Shown: piece after piece, positions 18,080 through 25,084 of the stretch | Layout: each line of letters begins with the position of its first letter | Numbering within the stretch: position 1 is the stretch's first letter | From: Bacillus sp. es.036 | GTDB taxonomy: Bacteria > Bacillota > Bacilli > Bacillales > Guptibacillaceae | Assembly: GCF_002563635.1 (NCBI RefSeq) | Contig: NZ_PDIZ01000001.1 | Span: 3,534,001-3,598,000, forward strand | DNA length: 64,000 nt | Direction of reading: 5' to 3' | Notes under the pieces: model-generated | What the model was told of the DNA's origin: nothing | Seen by the model: only the letters and a program-made list of their open reading frames with translations | Database searches by the model: none | Translations under genes and position numbers: made by a program

Positions 18080-18643
18080 ATGGCAAAGTATAGTGAAAAA
18101 TTTAAATTAGAAGTGGTAATGGAGTATCTCCAAGGATCTCTGGGATACACTTTATTAGCCAAAAAGTATGGAATGCCTCATAAATCTCCCATCATTGGTT
18201 GGGTTCGTGCTTATCAAACCTTTGGAGAAGAGGGATTGAAGAGAAAGCGTTCAAGACAAGTCTTCCCTGTCCAATTTAAGTTAAATGTATTAAACTTTAT
18301 GAAACAGACAGGCGCTTCTTATCGGGAGACTGCGATTGCCTTTAAAATGAACAATCCTTCGTTAATTGCGAATTGGTCTAGTACATTACGGAAGGAAGGA
18401 ATCGGAGGCCTCCAAGAAAAAGCGAAAGGACGGCCACCTATGCCAAAAAATCACAAACAACAATCATCGAAATCAGAAAAAGAGTTAACGCGTGAAGAAC
18501 AACTAGAACGCGAAAATGAGCTTCTGCGATTAGAGATTTCCTATCTAAAAAAGTTAAAAGCTTTTCAGGAGAACCCGAATGCCTATCTCGAAAAGCACAA
18601 GCAGCGCTGGTATTCGAACTCAAAAAAGAAGGATTCAAATTAA
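18080..18643 (+). CDS. IS3-family transposase OrfA
   Basis: 187-residue DNA-binding component. Two helix-turn-helix units are visible (about 8-58: SEKFKLEVVMEYL..., and about 64-115: VQFKLNVLNFMKQ...), then a leucine-zipper-like helix (about 138-160, REEQLERENELLRLEISYLKKL). The C-terminus (FQENPNAYLEKHKQRW) is characteristic of IS150-group OrfA. Two in-frame A AAA AAG heptamers occur at 18547-18553 and 18622-18628; the second, 15 nt before the stop codon, is the more likely -1 frameshift site for making OrfAB. Confidence 0.88.
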   Translation: MAKYSEKFKLEVVMEYLQGSLGYTLLAKKYGMPHKSPIIGWVRAYQTFGEEGLKRKRSRQVFPVQFKLNVLNFMKQTGASYRETAIAFKMNNPSLIANWSSTLRKEGIGGLQEKAKGRPPMPKNHKQQSSKSEKELTREEQLERENELLRLEISYLKKLKAFQENPNAYLEKHKQRWYSNSKKKDSN

Positions 18644-18651
18644 AGGACGCT

Positions 18652-19470
18652 TTGCGGAGAGTAGCCATTCCCGAGGCCACCTATCATTACCAGGTAACGC
18701 AATTAAAGAACGAAGATCCAAATAAAGAGTGGAAAGAAGTGATCAAGGAACTCTTCCATAAGCACGAGGGAAAATACGGATATCGCCGCATTTACTTAGC
18801 GCTTCGAAACCAGGGATATGTCATCAACCACAAAAAAGTGCAACGAATGATGAGTGAGTTGGGATTGAAGTGTGAAAAATTCACTCGGAAATCCCGGTAT
18901 AAATCGTACAAAGGTACGGTTGGAAAAGTGGCTCAAAACCGATTGAAACGCAGATTCAATACGTCCGTCCGTCTCCAAAAAATTGTCACAGATGTGACTG
19001 AATTTAAATGTAGAGGAAATGAAAAGCTTTATTTGAGCCCGATGATGGACTTATTTAATGGAGAAATTGTTTCTTTTGGGATTTCCAACCGACCCGCACT
19101 CAATCTTGTTTTAAAGCCTTTGACTGAAGCGTTAGAAACCATTCGAACGGAAGCCAAATATCGGACCACCATCCACTCAGATCAAGGCTGGCATTATCAG
19201 CACAACACGTGGGTGAAGACATTAAAGAAGAATCGAATCTTCCAGAGTATGTCCAGAAAAGCAACCTGTGCCGATAATGCGGCCATGGAGAACTTCTTCG
19301 GGATTCTCAAACAAGAAATGTATTATGGAGAAGAGCTTGTCTCTTATGAAGAACTGAAAAGAAAACTTGAGGTATACGTGGACTATTATAACCATGAACG
19401 CGTAAAAGCAAAATTGGCTGGTTTAAGCCCGATACAATATCGAACTCAAACCAGCCAAACAGCTGCATAA
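18652..19470 (+). CDS. IS3-family transposase OrfB (DDE catalytic domain)
   Basis: 272 residues counted from a TTG at 18652; the same frame stays open back to and past both slippery sites, and no ATG with a ribosome-binding site is present, so OrfB is probably made mainly as a 463-residue OrfAB frameshift product. The catalytic triad is visible as DVTEFK (first Asp), HSDQGWHYQ (second Asp) and NFFGILKQEM (Glu), within an rve integrase-core domain preceded by the HTH_21 segment (HKKVQRMMSELGL). The conserved Tyr-rich C-terminus VDYYNHERVKAKLAGLSP is intact. Confidence 0.88.
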   Translation: MRRVAIPEATYHYQVTQLKNEDPNKEWKEVIKELFHKHEGKYGYRRIYLALRNQGYVINHKKVQRMMSELGLKCEKFTRKSRYKSYKGTVGKVAQNRLKRRFNTSVRLQKIVTDVTEFKCRGNEKLYLSPMMDLFNGEIVSFGISNRPALNLVLKPLTEALETIRTEAKYRTTIHSDQGWHYQHNTWVKTLKKNRIFQSMSRKATCADNAAMENFFGILKQEMYYGEELVSYEELKRKLEVYVDYYNHERVKAKLAGLSPIQYRTQTSQTAA

Positions 19471-19500
19471 TAAAAACTCTAACTTTTAGGGGTCACTACC

Positions 19501-19503
19501 GCG
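19501..19503. repeat. Target-site duplication, right copy (GCG)
   Basis: Matches GCG at 18024-18026. It is followed by A and the right arm of the interrupted terminator. Confidence 0.65.
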
Positions 19504-19504
19504 A

Positions 19505-19515
19505 CCGGGGTTTTT
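19505..19515 (-). terminator. Right arm of the IS-split terminator
   Basis: CCGGGGTTTTT, complement of 18013-18023. Before insertion the hairpin was bidirectional, serving the phospholipase-D-like gene (+) and the 29-residue gene (-). Confidence 0.75.
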
Positions 19516-19517
19516 CT

Positions 19518-19607
19518 TTACCGTGTTCTTCGTTTATTTCGCATTTTTTTCACAATCGGATAAATAATCGGACCGTATTTCATCGCTTTTTTAATCAGGT
19601 TTCTCAT
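19518..19607 (-). CDS. 29-residue basic membrane-associated micro-protein
   Basis: ATG at 19607 behind a strong GAGGAGGG (9-nt spacing); the peptide starts MRNLIKKAMKYGPIIYPIVK and ends KKMRNKRRTR. A short hydrophobic stretch (YGPIIYPIV) lies between basic ends, as in small membrane-binding amphipathic peptides of Bacilli. It ends 3 bp from the former bidirectional terminator, which supports a real transcription unit. Function unknown. The IS now separates it from its terminator partner, so read-through into the IS in antisense is possible. Confidence 0.65.
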   Translation of the reverse strand: MRNLIKKAMKYGPIIYPIVKKMRNKRRTR

Positions 19608-19673
19608 AAAAAGATACCCTCCTCTGTTACTTAGGACTATTCCCGTTTTCCTATGACATAAACGAAAAAAATT

Positions 19674-19738
19674 AAAGGGATTTCATCTTATGAAGTAGAA
19701 ATAGCAACTAAGCTTAAAACTAGGAGGAAAATCCCTTT
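19674..19738 (+). promoter_or_regulatory. Inverted repeat around the ribosome-binding region of the VOC gene
   Basis: AAAGGGATTT (19674-19683) and AAATCCCTTT (19729-19738) are perfect 10-bp complements 45 nt apart. The right arm sits between the AGGAGG (19722-19727) and the ATG at 19740, giving an unusually long 12-nt spacing. Pairing could affect translation initiation. Confidence 0.4.
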
Positions 19739-19739
19739 T

Positions 19740-20108
19740 ATGATCAAACAAGTGAGCCAGATTGCGATTCCCGTGAAAAAAATGGAACGAGCTGTCCAGT
19801 TTTACAAGGAAATTCTGGAGCTACAGTTATTATTTGAAACTGATCAAATGGCCTTTTTTGATTGTAACGGACTGCGTCTTCTTCTTAGCCTCCCGGATAA
19901 AGAAAAATTTGCTCACGCTAGCTCTATTGTTTATTTTGAAGTAAAAAACATTGAAAAAAGCTATGAGCGATTAAAAAAAGATGGCGTGCTATTTAATAGT
20001 AAGCCTCATTTGGTTGCGAAAATGGATTATACCGAAACCTGGATGGCTTTTTTCGAGGATAGTGAGCAAAATACGCATGCCATTATGAGTGAAATTTCTA
20101 CGAAGTAA
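19740..20108 (+). CDS. VOC-family protein (glyoxalase/bleomycin-resistance fold)
   Basis: 122-residue vicinal-oxygen-chelate superfamily protein: VSQIAIPVKKMERAVQFYKEILELQL is the first beta-alpha-beta-beta module and SSIVYFEVKNIEKSYERLKKDGV the second, ending WMAFFEDSEQNTHAIMSE. The usual first metal ligand (His in QIAI/HxxI) is replaced by Gln, but the C-terminal E in FFEDSEQN is kept, so metal chemistry is uncertain. It is a single gene with a bidirectional terminator. Function unknown. Confidence 0.8.
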   Translation: MIKQVSQIAIPVKKMERAVQFYKEILELQLLFETDQMAFFDCNGLRLLLSLPDKEKFAHASSIVYFEVKNIEKSYERLKKDGVLFNSKPHLVAKMDYTETWMAFFEDSEQNTHAIMSEISTK

Positions 20109-20140
20109 AGAAAGGATGCCAACTGGCATCCTTTCTTTAC
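20105..20140. terminator. Bidirectional terminator between the VOC gene and the HTH gene
   Basis: 16-bp perfect stem (20105-20120 with 20125-20140; core AAAGGATGCC/GGCATCCTTT), loop AACT. Confidence 0.85.
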
Positions 20141-20145
20141 TGTCA

Positions 20146-20376
20146 TTAATCTTCATCTTTTACATCAGGATCTTCTGGAATTGGCTCATTCGCTTCCTCT
20201 TCTAATCTTAGCTTCATTTTTTCAAGCTGTTCAAAGTGAGTGTTAAACTGCTCTTTATATAACAAATGCTGCTCACCATCAAAAATGGTACGAACGCGGT
20301 TTTCACGAATGAGCGTTTCAATATAAGATTCAGGTAGAGATAAATATTCTGCAGTCTCTTTAATTGTGAGGTACAT
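20146..20376 (-). CDS. Excisionase-family helix-turn-helix protein
   Basis: 76-residue protein. MYLTIKETAEYLSLPESYIETLIRENRVRTIFDGEQHLLYKEQF is the MerR-like winged helix of the excisionase/HTH_17 family; the C-terminal about 25 residues form an acidic tail (EEEANEPIPEDPDVKDED). ATG at 20376 follows GGAGGCCACGGT. There is no integrase or phage gene nearby, so it is more likely a host regulator than a true excisionase. Its target is unknown. Confidence 0.75.
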   Translation of the reverse strand: MYLTIKETAEYLSLPESYIETLIRENRVRTIFDGEQHLLYKEQFNTHFEQLEKMKLRLEEEANEPIPEDPDVKDED

Positions 20377-20497
20377 ACCGTGGCCTCCAATGCCATTATT
20401 TACGTCTTAAGTCTTAGTTCATTTACTGCTCTAGTTTCTACTTTAATGATCTCAACTACTATAAGATTACCATAGAGAATATACGGGAGGGAACGAC

Positions 20498-21349
20498 ATG
20501 AGAAGTGGATTTTATGTCATTGTTGGTTTGCTAGCTGTTGGAGCAGTACTATTAATTCTATATGAAAACACCTCACTTTTTGCAGGAGGAAGCGATGAGA
20601 ATAGCATAAAAGTGACGGAGCGAACGGAGGAAATTAACATAATCACACACAGTAGTGATATGAAAATCGTCCCTGAAGCTCGAAATGATGTAAAAGCAGC
20701 ATTGAATGGGAATGGAGAGTTATCTTTACGTAACCGAGGGGATAAGATTGAAGTAGAAGTGAAGCAGAAATGGTATCAATTTTTCAACTTTAATGGAGAA
20801 TCAGATGTTACTGTCTACTTACCCGCAGACTTTAATCAAAACCTTAAGCTTGAAGTGGGTTCAGGAAATGTTGAATTAAAAGGAGCTAGTTCTCTCGTTT
20901 TAAATGAGGTCGATATTGAGATGAGCTCTGGAGATGTTGAACTTTCTAACTTGCAAACGAAAAGCTTTAAACATGATGGATCATCAGGACGACTGATCAT
21001 TGATCAGCTCTCAACCGAAAAAGGAAGCTTTGATATTAGTTCTGGTGACGTGATCCTAACGAAATATTCTGGACCACTAAAAGGAGAAATGTCATCCGGT
21101 GAAATGAAGGTTCAAATGGACCAGTTATCTGGAGATGTATCGTTTGATTTAAGTTCAGGCGATGTAGAATTAGACCTTCCCGATGATGCTAATTTCACAC
21201 TCGATACAGAAGCAAGCAGTGGTGATATCTCTACAACTTTCACGTTAAAAGACCAAACGATAACTAACAATCAAATTTCTGGTGTCCATGGTAGTGGAGA
21301 ACACCAGGTAAATGTTTCTCTTTCAAGCGGAAACGCTCGCGTGTATTAA
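20498..21349 (+). CDS. LiaG-like membrane-anchored DUF4097 protein
   Basis: 283 residues: an N-terminal transmembrane anchor (about 5-23, GFYVIVGLLAVGAVLLILY), a linker, then a beta-helix/adhesin-like DUF4097 domain with repeated SSGDV/SSGxV turns at about residues 148, 182, 201, 220 and 242, and a final SLSSGNARVY. The domain is expected to face outward. B. subtilis LiaG, in the lia cell-envelope-stress operon, has the same build, but here no liaFSR genes are adjacent. ATG at 20498; RBS GGGAGG. The function of this class is poorly known. Confidence 0.8.
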   Translation: MRSGFYVIVGLLAVGAVLLILYENTSLFAGGSDENSIKVTERTEEINIITHSSDMKIVPEARNDVKAALNGNGELSLRNRGDKIEVEVKQKWYQFFNFNGESDVTVYLPADFNQNLKLEVGSGNVELKGASSLVLNEVDIEMSSGDVELSNLQTKSFKHDGSSGRLIIDQLSTEKGSFDISSGDVILTKYSGPLKGEMSSGEMKVQMDQLSGDVSFDLSSGDVELDLPDDANFTLDTEASSGDISTTFTLKDQTITNNQISGVHGSGEHQVNVSLSSGNARVY

Positions 21350-21444
21350 ATCGAAAGGATATTTTACTAACGAAATCTCTTCCATTATTCCCGGGGGAAT
21401 GATTGGTAGAAGAATGCGTGAAACCAAGTAATACGGCTCTCACT

Positions 21445-21474
21445 AAAAAAGCTCTCCACGACGGAGAGCTTTTT
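21445..21474. terminator. Bidirectional terminator between the LiaG-like and UPF0309 genes
   Basis: AAAAAAGCTCTCC / GGAGAGCTTTT stem with loop ACGAC between the convergent genes. Confidence 0.85.
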
Positions 21475-21476
21475 AA

Positions 21477-22226
21477 CTAGGAGTGAGGTTTACTTTCAAG
21501 TAAAGGTATGCGTGATTTGTATTTCTTAATTAATGTTTGATTCCACTCATCTGATCCATCTACATTCCCACTTTTAAATACAGGAGGATGAATTCCTCGT
21601 TCAATTAACTGCTGAATGGCTTCTACTGTAATACCGTTCATAACGGCCATCCCGAGTATTGTTGAAGTCGAACCAAATGAGATTTGATTCTTCTCATTAT
21701 GCATCGTCGCATCGCCTGATGGAACTTGATGATCAATCACCAGATCAACCATTTCATACAAATACTTTCCTGAATGATGTCTGGAAGTTTGCCCAATTGA
21801 AGCTTTTCGAGAAGTCACTCCAATTACGTATGCTCCTCTTTCTTTGCTAAGAAGAGCTACATCAATTGGAACTGGATTACGCCCTGACGTGGATACAACA
21901 ATAACGACGTCTCCTCGTTGGATATCTTGATGAGCCATAAACTCTTTGGCCAGGTCATTGGTTCTTTCTAACGCAGAAGAACGCAACCCCCCCCTATGAA
22001 GCATTAGGTCTTCAATTAAAATTGGACGAATTGGAGCAAGTCCTCCTGCACGATAGAAAACTTCTTCTGCCATCATATGCGAGTGACCACAGCCAAAAAC
22101 ATGGACGATTTGTCCGTTTTCGATACTCGTTGCGACAGCAGAACTAGCTCGCTTTATGGCGCTTACTTCTTGTTCTTCAATGACTTGAAGTGCTTGATTA
22201 ATGTGATTGAAGTATTCGCTAAACAA
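21477..22226 (-). CDS. SIS-domain protein, UPF0309 family
   Basis: 249-residue phosphosugar-binding protein. IVHVFGCGHSHMMAEEVFYRAGG and VVIVVSTSGRNPVPIDVALLSKERGAYVIGVTS are the two sugar-phosphate loops of a SIS isomerase domain as in the UPF0309 family. TTG start at 22226, placed by GGAGG with 7-nt spacing. It lies 13 bp downstream of nagR in the nag operon, so it probably handles an amino-sugar phosphate, but no activity has been assigned to the family with certainty. Confidence 0.82.
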   Translation of the reverse strand: MFSEYFNHINQALQVIEEQEVSAIKRASSAVATSIENGQIVHVFGCGHSHMMAEEVFYRAGGLAPIRPILIEDLMLHRGGLRSSALERTNDLAKEFMAHQDIQRGDVVIVVSTSGRNPVPIDVALLSKERGAYVIGVTSRKASIGQTSRHHSGKYLYEMVDLVIDHQVPSGDATMHNEKNQISFGSTSTILGMAVMNGITVEAIQQLIERGIHPPVFKSGNVDGSDEWNQTLIKKYKSRIPLLESKPHS

Positions 22227-22239
22227 GCGGCATCCTCCT

Positions 22240-22962
22240 TTAACGTTTCAGTGTAATCATAAATTTATAACGATCCGCTCGATACGAAGACTTTACAACT
22301 TCTAGTGGTGTTTCGTCAGCAAGTTTCGTATTCCGCTGAATGAGCAGGATTGGTGCACCCTTTTGGATATTGAGGTACTCGGCCTCTTGCTGTGTCGCTA
22401 CAGACGACTCCAGCACCTGAGTAGCCTCTTCGATCTTGATAGCGAGCTGATTTTCAATGTGATGATACAAGGAATGTTGAACAGTTTCTTCTGTTAGTCC
22501 TTTGACGAGGTTCGCTGAAATGTACGTCTTCTCGAGAGCCATCGGAATGCCATCTGCAAGTCTAATCCGTTTTATTTCGTATACTGGCGCGTGTTCTTGT
22601 ATTTTTAACTGCTGCGAAATGTAAGAAGGAGCTGGTACGATTTCAAATCCAACAAGTTTACTGCTAGGCTCCATTCCTCGAGATTTCATATCTTCAGTAA
22701 AACTGGTTAACCCCATCAACTGCTGCTCAATTTTTTTCTCGGCTACAAAAGTTCCAACGCCTTTTTGGCGATAAAGGTACCCGCCGTTCACAAGCTCTGT
22801 AATCGCCTGTCTTACCGTCATACGACTAATGCTAAATCGTTCAGCATATTCTCGCTCTGAGGGCAATGAATCACCTGGCTTTAATTCGCCACGTTCAATT
22901 AGCCCTTTTATCCACTCCACTAACTGATAATAAATCGGTAATGGGGAAGTCTTATCAATCAT
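22240..22962 (-). CDS. nagR: GntR/HutC-type transcriptional regulator of GlcNAc utilisation, NagR
   Basis: 240 residues: N-terminal GntR winged helix (about 10-75, PLPIYYQLVEWIKGLIERGELKPG...SISRMTVRQAITELV) and C-terminal UTRA effector domain (about 90-235). In B. subtilis NagR (YvoA) represses nagAB and nagP, and binding is relieved by glucosamine-6-P or GlcNAc-6-P. ATG at 22962; RBS GAAAGGAG. It directly follows nagB in the same order as in B. subtilis. Two mirror-image operators at 24955-24968 and 25003-25016 are its probable targets. Confidence 0.92.
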   Translation of the reverse strand: MIDKTSPLPIYYQLVEWIKGLIERGELKPGDSLPSEREYAERFSISRMTVRQAITELVNGGYLYRQKGVGTFVAEKKIEQQLMGLTSFTEDMKSRGMEPSSKLVGFEIVPAPSYISQQLKIQEHAPVYEIKRIRLADGIPMALEKTYISANLVKGLTEETVQHSLYHHIENQLAIKIEEATQVLESSVATQQEAEYLNIQKGAPILLIQRNTKLADETPLEVVKSSYRADRYKFMITLKR

Positions 22963-22976
22963 CGAACAAACTCCTT

Positions 22977-23711
22977 TCAGCGCACACTTACGCCAGACAA
23001 CGCTTCTTTATCAGCAATAATTGTAACATGAGAATGCTTGTTTAATATCGATGCAGGAAAAGACTCGTCGACTTCACCTTCCATTAATTTTTTCATCGCA
23101 TCGTTTTTCGATTCACCCGATACAAGTAGTAAAATTTCTTTGCTTTTCATAATCGTTGCAATCCCCATCGTAATGGCCTGATATGGCACTTCCTTTATAT
23201 CATCAAAAAATCGTGCGTTGGCTTCTCTTGTTGATTGCGCCAGTTCAACAATTTGCGTCGTTGCTTGAAAGGATGTTCCCGGCTCATTAAAGCCAATGTG
23301 ACCATTACTCCCCATGCCAAGAAGCTGTACATCTATCCCACCCGCTTCCTCAATACGCTCTTCATAGCCTTTACATTCTTCTACGAGATCAATAGCGGTT
23401 CCGCTCGGGAGGTGAACATTTGTCGTAGGAATGTCGACTTTTTCAAATAAATTGTCGTACATAAAGGCGTGGTAACTATTTGGGTTTTCTGACGAAAAAC
23501 CTACATATTCATCAAGGTTGTATGTTGTCACCTTTTTATAGGACGTGCCGTTTTGTTCATGGTCTTTGATCAGTCGCTTATATGTCCCAAGTGGCGTTCC
23601 TCCAGTCGCAAGGCCGAGTACAATCGCTGGGTTTGTTTGAACCTTCTCTATTAGGTAATTTGCTGCAAGTTCACTCATGTGTTCGTAATCATTCGCTTGA
23701 ATAATTCTCAT
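22977..23711 (-). CDS. nagB: Glucosamine-6-phosphate deaminase NagB
   Basis: Converts glucosamine-6-phosphate to fructose-6-phosphate and ammonia in the cytoplasm. 244 residues, standard for the Bacillus enzyme. Visible: GLATGGTPLGTYK (phosphate loop), NLDEYVG (catalytic Asp region) and GMGSNGHIGFNEPG (catalytic His/Glu loop). ATG at 23711 was chosen from AAGGAG at 8-nt spacing and homology to MRIIQ-type starts; an upstream start at 23741 would lie within nagA. It overlaps the end of nagA by 23 bp, so the two are coupled. Confidence 0.95.
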   Translation of the reverse strand: MRIIQANDYEHMSELAANYLIEKVQTNPAIVLGLATGGTPLGTYKRLIKDHEQNGTSYKKVTTYNLDEYVGFSSENPNSYHAFMYDNLFEKVDIPTTNVHLPSGTAIDLVEECKGYEERIEEAGGIDVQLLGMGSNGHIGFNEPGTSFQATTQIVELAQSTREANARFFDDIKEVPYQAITMGIATIMKSKEILLLVSGESKNDAMKKLMEGEVDESFPASILNKHSHVTIIADKEALSGVSVR

Positions 23712-24903
23712 TCTCCTCACTCCTTCCATTCGAATATCCAATATGCCCTTTACAGAAAGTCATCATCACTTCCCCGTCTTCAGATCGTACGAAAAGATCT
23801 GCCTCTTTTCCTACAGCCAGACTGCCTTTACGATCAAAAACTCCGAGCTGTTTGGCAGGGTTTTCTGATGCCATTTTAATCGCACTTTCAAGGGAGCATC
23901 TTGTATACTCTTGAATATTAGTAAGGGCCTCTTTCATTTTTAATACACTGCCCGCTAACGTGCCGTTTTCTAATAGCGCCTTACCATCTTTCACATCTAC
24001 TTCCTGTCCACCTAAATCATAACGACCATTTTTAAGACATTTCGCTCGCATTGCATCCGTTATTAAAATCACGCCTGCATCCGTTTTTTGCTGATAAGCT
24101 AATTGAATCATTTCCGGTCGAACATGATAACCGTCTGCAATCACTTCTGTTTTTAATTGTTCATTCAATAATGCAGCTCCTACAACACCTGGCTCTCGAT
24201 GATGTAGTCCTTTCATTCCGTTATAAAGATGCGTAATATGCGTAGCACCACATTTTACTGCTTCCACCACTTGCTGATAAGTGGCATCAGAATGACCTAT
24301 TGATGCGATTACACCTCGATCAGTCAAATAACGAATAAGCTCCAGACCGCCTTCTTTTTCAGGAGCAAGCGTCACGAGTTTAATCTTGCTTTTTGCAAGC
24401 TTATTCCAAGCTTCAAAAACTCGAACGTCCGGTCGCTGCATCGCATGCAGTGGCTGCGCACCTGCTCTCTCACTATTTAAAAATGGTCCTTCTAAATGAA
24501 TGCCAAGCACTTCAGCACGACCTGGCTTTTGGTTCTTCTCCACATACTCTCCTGCATTCTTCACAGCACGCTCGATTGCTTTTGCTTCCTGAGTAATGGT
24601 CGTTGCTAGAAAGCTTGTGGTACCTTCTGCAGGGAGTGCTTTAGTGATTGTATCTAAGGCTTCCGTCGTTGCATCCATCGTATCCGCTCCATTCACCCCG
24701 TGAATATGAACGTCAATCATACCTGGAAGCAAAGATACTTTCTCATGGAACGTATATACTTTTTCACCATCACTTTTATTACGTTGGTTTGCCTGTCCAA
24801 TTTCAGTAATGATGCCATTCTCAACTTTAATGTAACCATTCTCAATCGTTTCTCGTTCGCTAAACACTGTTACCTGATCGATAACGAAACTTGTCTCAGT
24901 CAA
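23689..24903 (-). CDS. nagA: N-acetylglucosamine-6-phosphate deacetylase NagA
   Basis: Removes acetate from GlcNAc-6-phosphate to feed NagB. About 404 residues of the amidohydrolase superfamily: DVHIHG (metal motif), HLEGPF (Glu ligand), ASIGHSDA and HLYNGM (His ligands) and ITDAM (catalytic Asp). The best start is TTG at 24903, 8 nt after AGGAG; a GTG at 24912 is only 1 nt from that site. It is the first gene of nagA-nagB-nagR-UPF0309, transcribed from a promoter with -35 TAGACA and -10 TAACAT that overlaps a NagR operator. Confidence 0.94.
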   Translation of the reverse strand: MTETSFVIDQVTVFSERETIENGYIKVENGIITEIGQANQRNKSDGEKVYTFHEKVSLLPGMIDVHIHGVNGADTMDATTEALDTITKALPAEGTTSFLATTITQEAKAIERAVKNAGEYVEKNQKPGRAEVLGIHLEGPFLNSERAGAQPLHAMQRPDVRVFEAWNKLAKSKIKLVTLAPEKEGGLELIRYLTDRGVIASIGHSDATYQQVVEAVKCGATHITHLYNGMKGLHHREPGVVGAALLNEQLKTEVIADGYHVRPEMIQLAYQQKTDAGVILITDAMRAKCLKNGRYDLGGQEVDVKDGKALLENGTLAGSVLKMKEALTNIQEYTRCSLESAIKMASENPAKQLGVFDRKGSLAVGKEADLFVRSEDGEVMMTFCKGHIGYSNGRSEENENYSSE

Positions 24904-24954
24904 ACCAAACACTCCTCGCAGTTCTGTTAAATGAATGTTACCACCATTAAGTAC

Positions 24955-24968
24955 AGTTGTCTATACCA
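24955..24968 (-). promoter_or_regulatory. NagR operator (dre) of the nagA promoter
   Basis: AGTTGTCTATACCA; its reverse complement TGGTATAGACAACT recurs exactly at 25003-25016. It covers the -35 hexamer TAGACA (24958-24963) of the nagA promoter, whose -10 TAACAT lies at 24935-24940 after a 17-bp spacer. Confidence 0.8.
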
Positions 24969-25002
24969 GTAATCAACCCGACGTTAGATTGAACTACATA
25001 AT

Positions 25003-25016
25003 TGGTATAGACAACT
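25003..25016 (+). promoter_or_regulatory. NagR operator (dre) of the PTS gene promoter
   Basis: TGGTATAGACAACT, overlapping -35 TAGACA (25008-25013); -10 TATGAT at 25031-25036 after 17 bp. It is the mirror image of the site at 24955-24968, with centres 48 bp apart. Confidence 0.8.
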
Positions 25017-25045
25017 ATATTTAGTGCTGTTATGATGAACAGGAT

Positions 25046-25061
25046 AATAAAACGTTTTCAA
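25046..25061 (+). promoter_or_regulatory. Possible cre site downstream of the PTS promoter
   Basis: AATAAAACGTTTTCAA agrees with the CcpA consensus at 14 of 16 positions and lies just after the predicted transcription start, a road-block position. Confidence 0.5.
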
Positions 25062-25084
25062 ATTTTGAAAGGGGTTGAACGTTT

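Larger units (their letters stand above)
18027..19500 (+). mobile_element. IS3-family (IS150 group) insertion sequence, complete, 1474 bp
   Basis: Terminal inverted repeats of 26 bp: the left end 18027-18052 and the reverse complement of 19475-19500 agree at 21 of 26 positions, including GGT at the tip, CCCC in the middle and AAAGTTAGAGTT at the inner end. The element contains orfA (18080-18643) and orfB (to 19470) in the -1 frame, the organisation of IS3 elements. It is flanked by GCG direct repeats. Ends and both frames are intact, so it is potentially active. Confidence 0.88.

Noticed and set aside
20146-20376. Prophage or integrative element suggested by an excisionase-like gene
   Set aside because: No integrase, attachment repeats or phage genes are nearby; MerR-like HTH proteins of this type are common host genes.
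21390-21410. ATTATTCCCGGGGGAATGAT, a Noc-site-like palindrome near the LiaG-like gene
   Set aside because: The centre has extra G, and the outer positions do not fit ATTTCCCGGGAAAT; it is an unassigned hairpin only.
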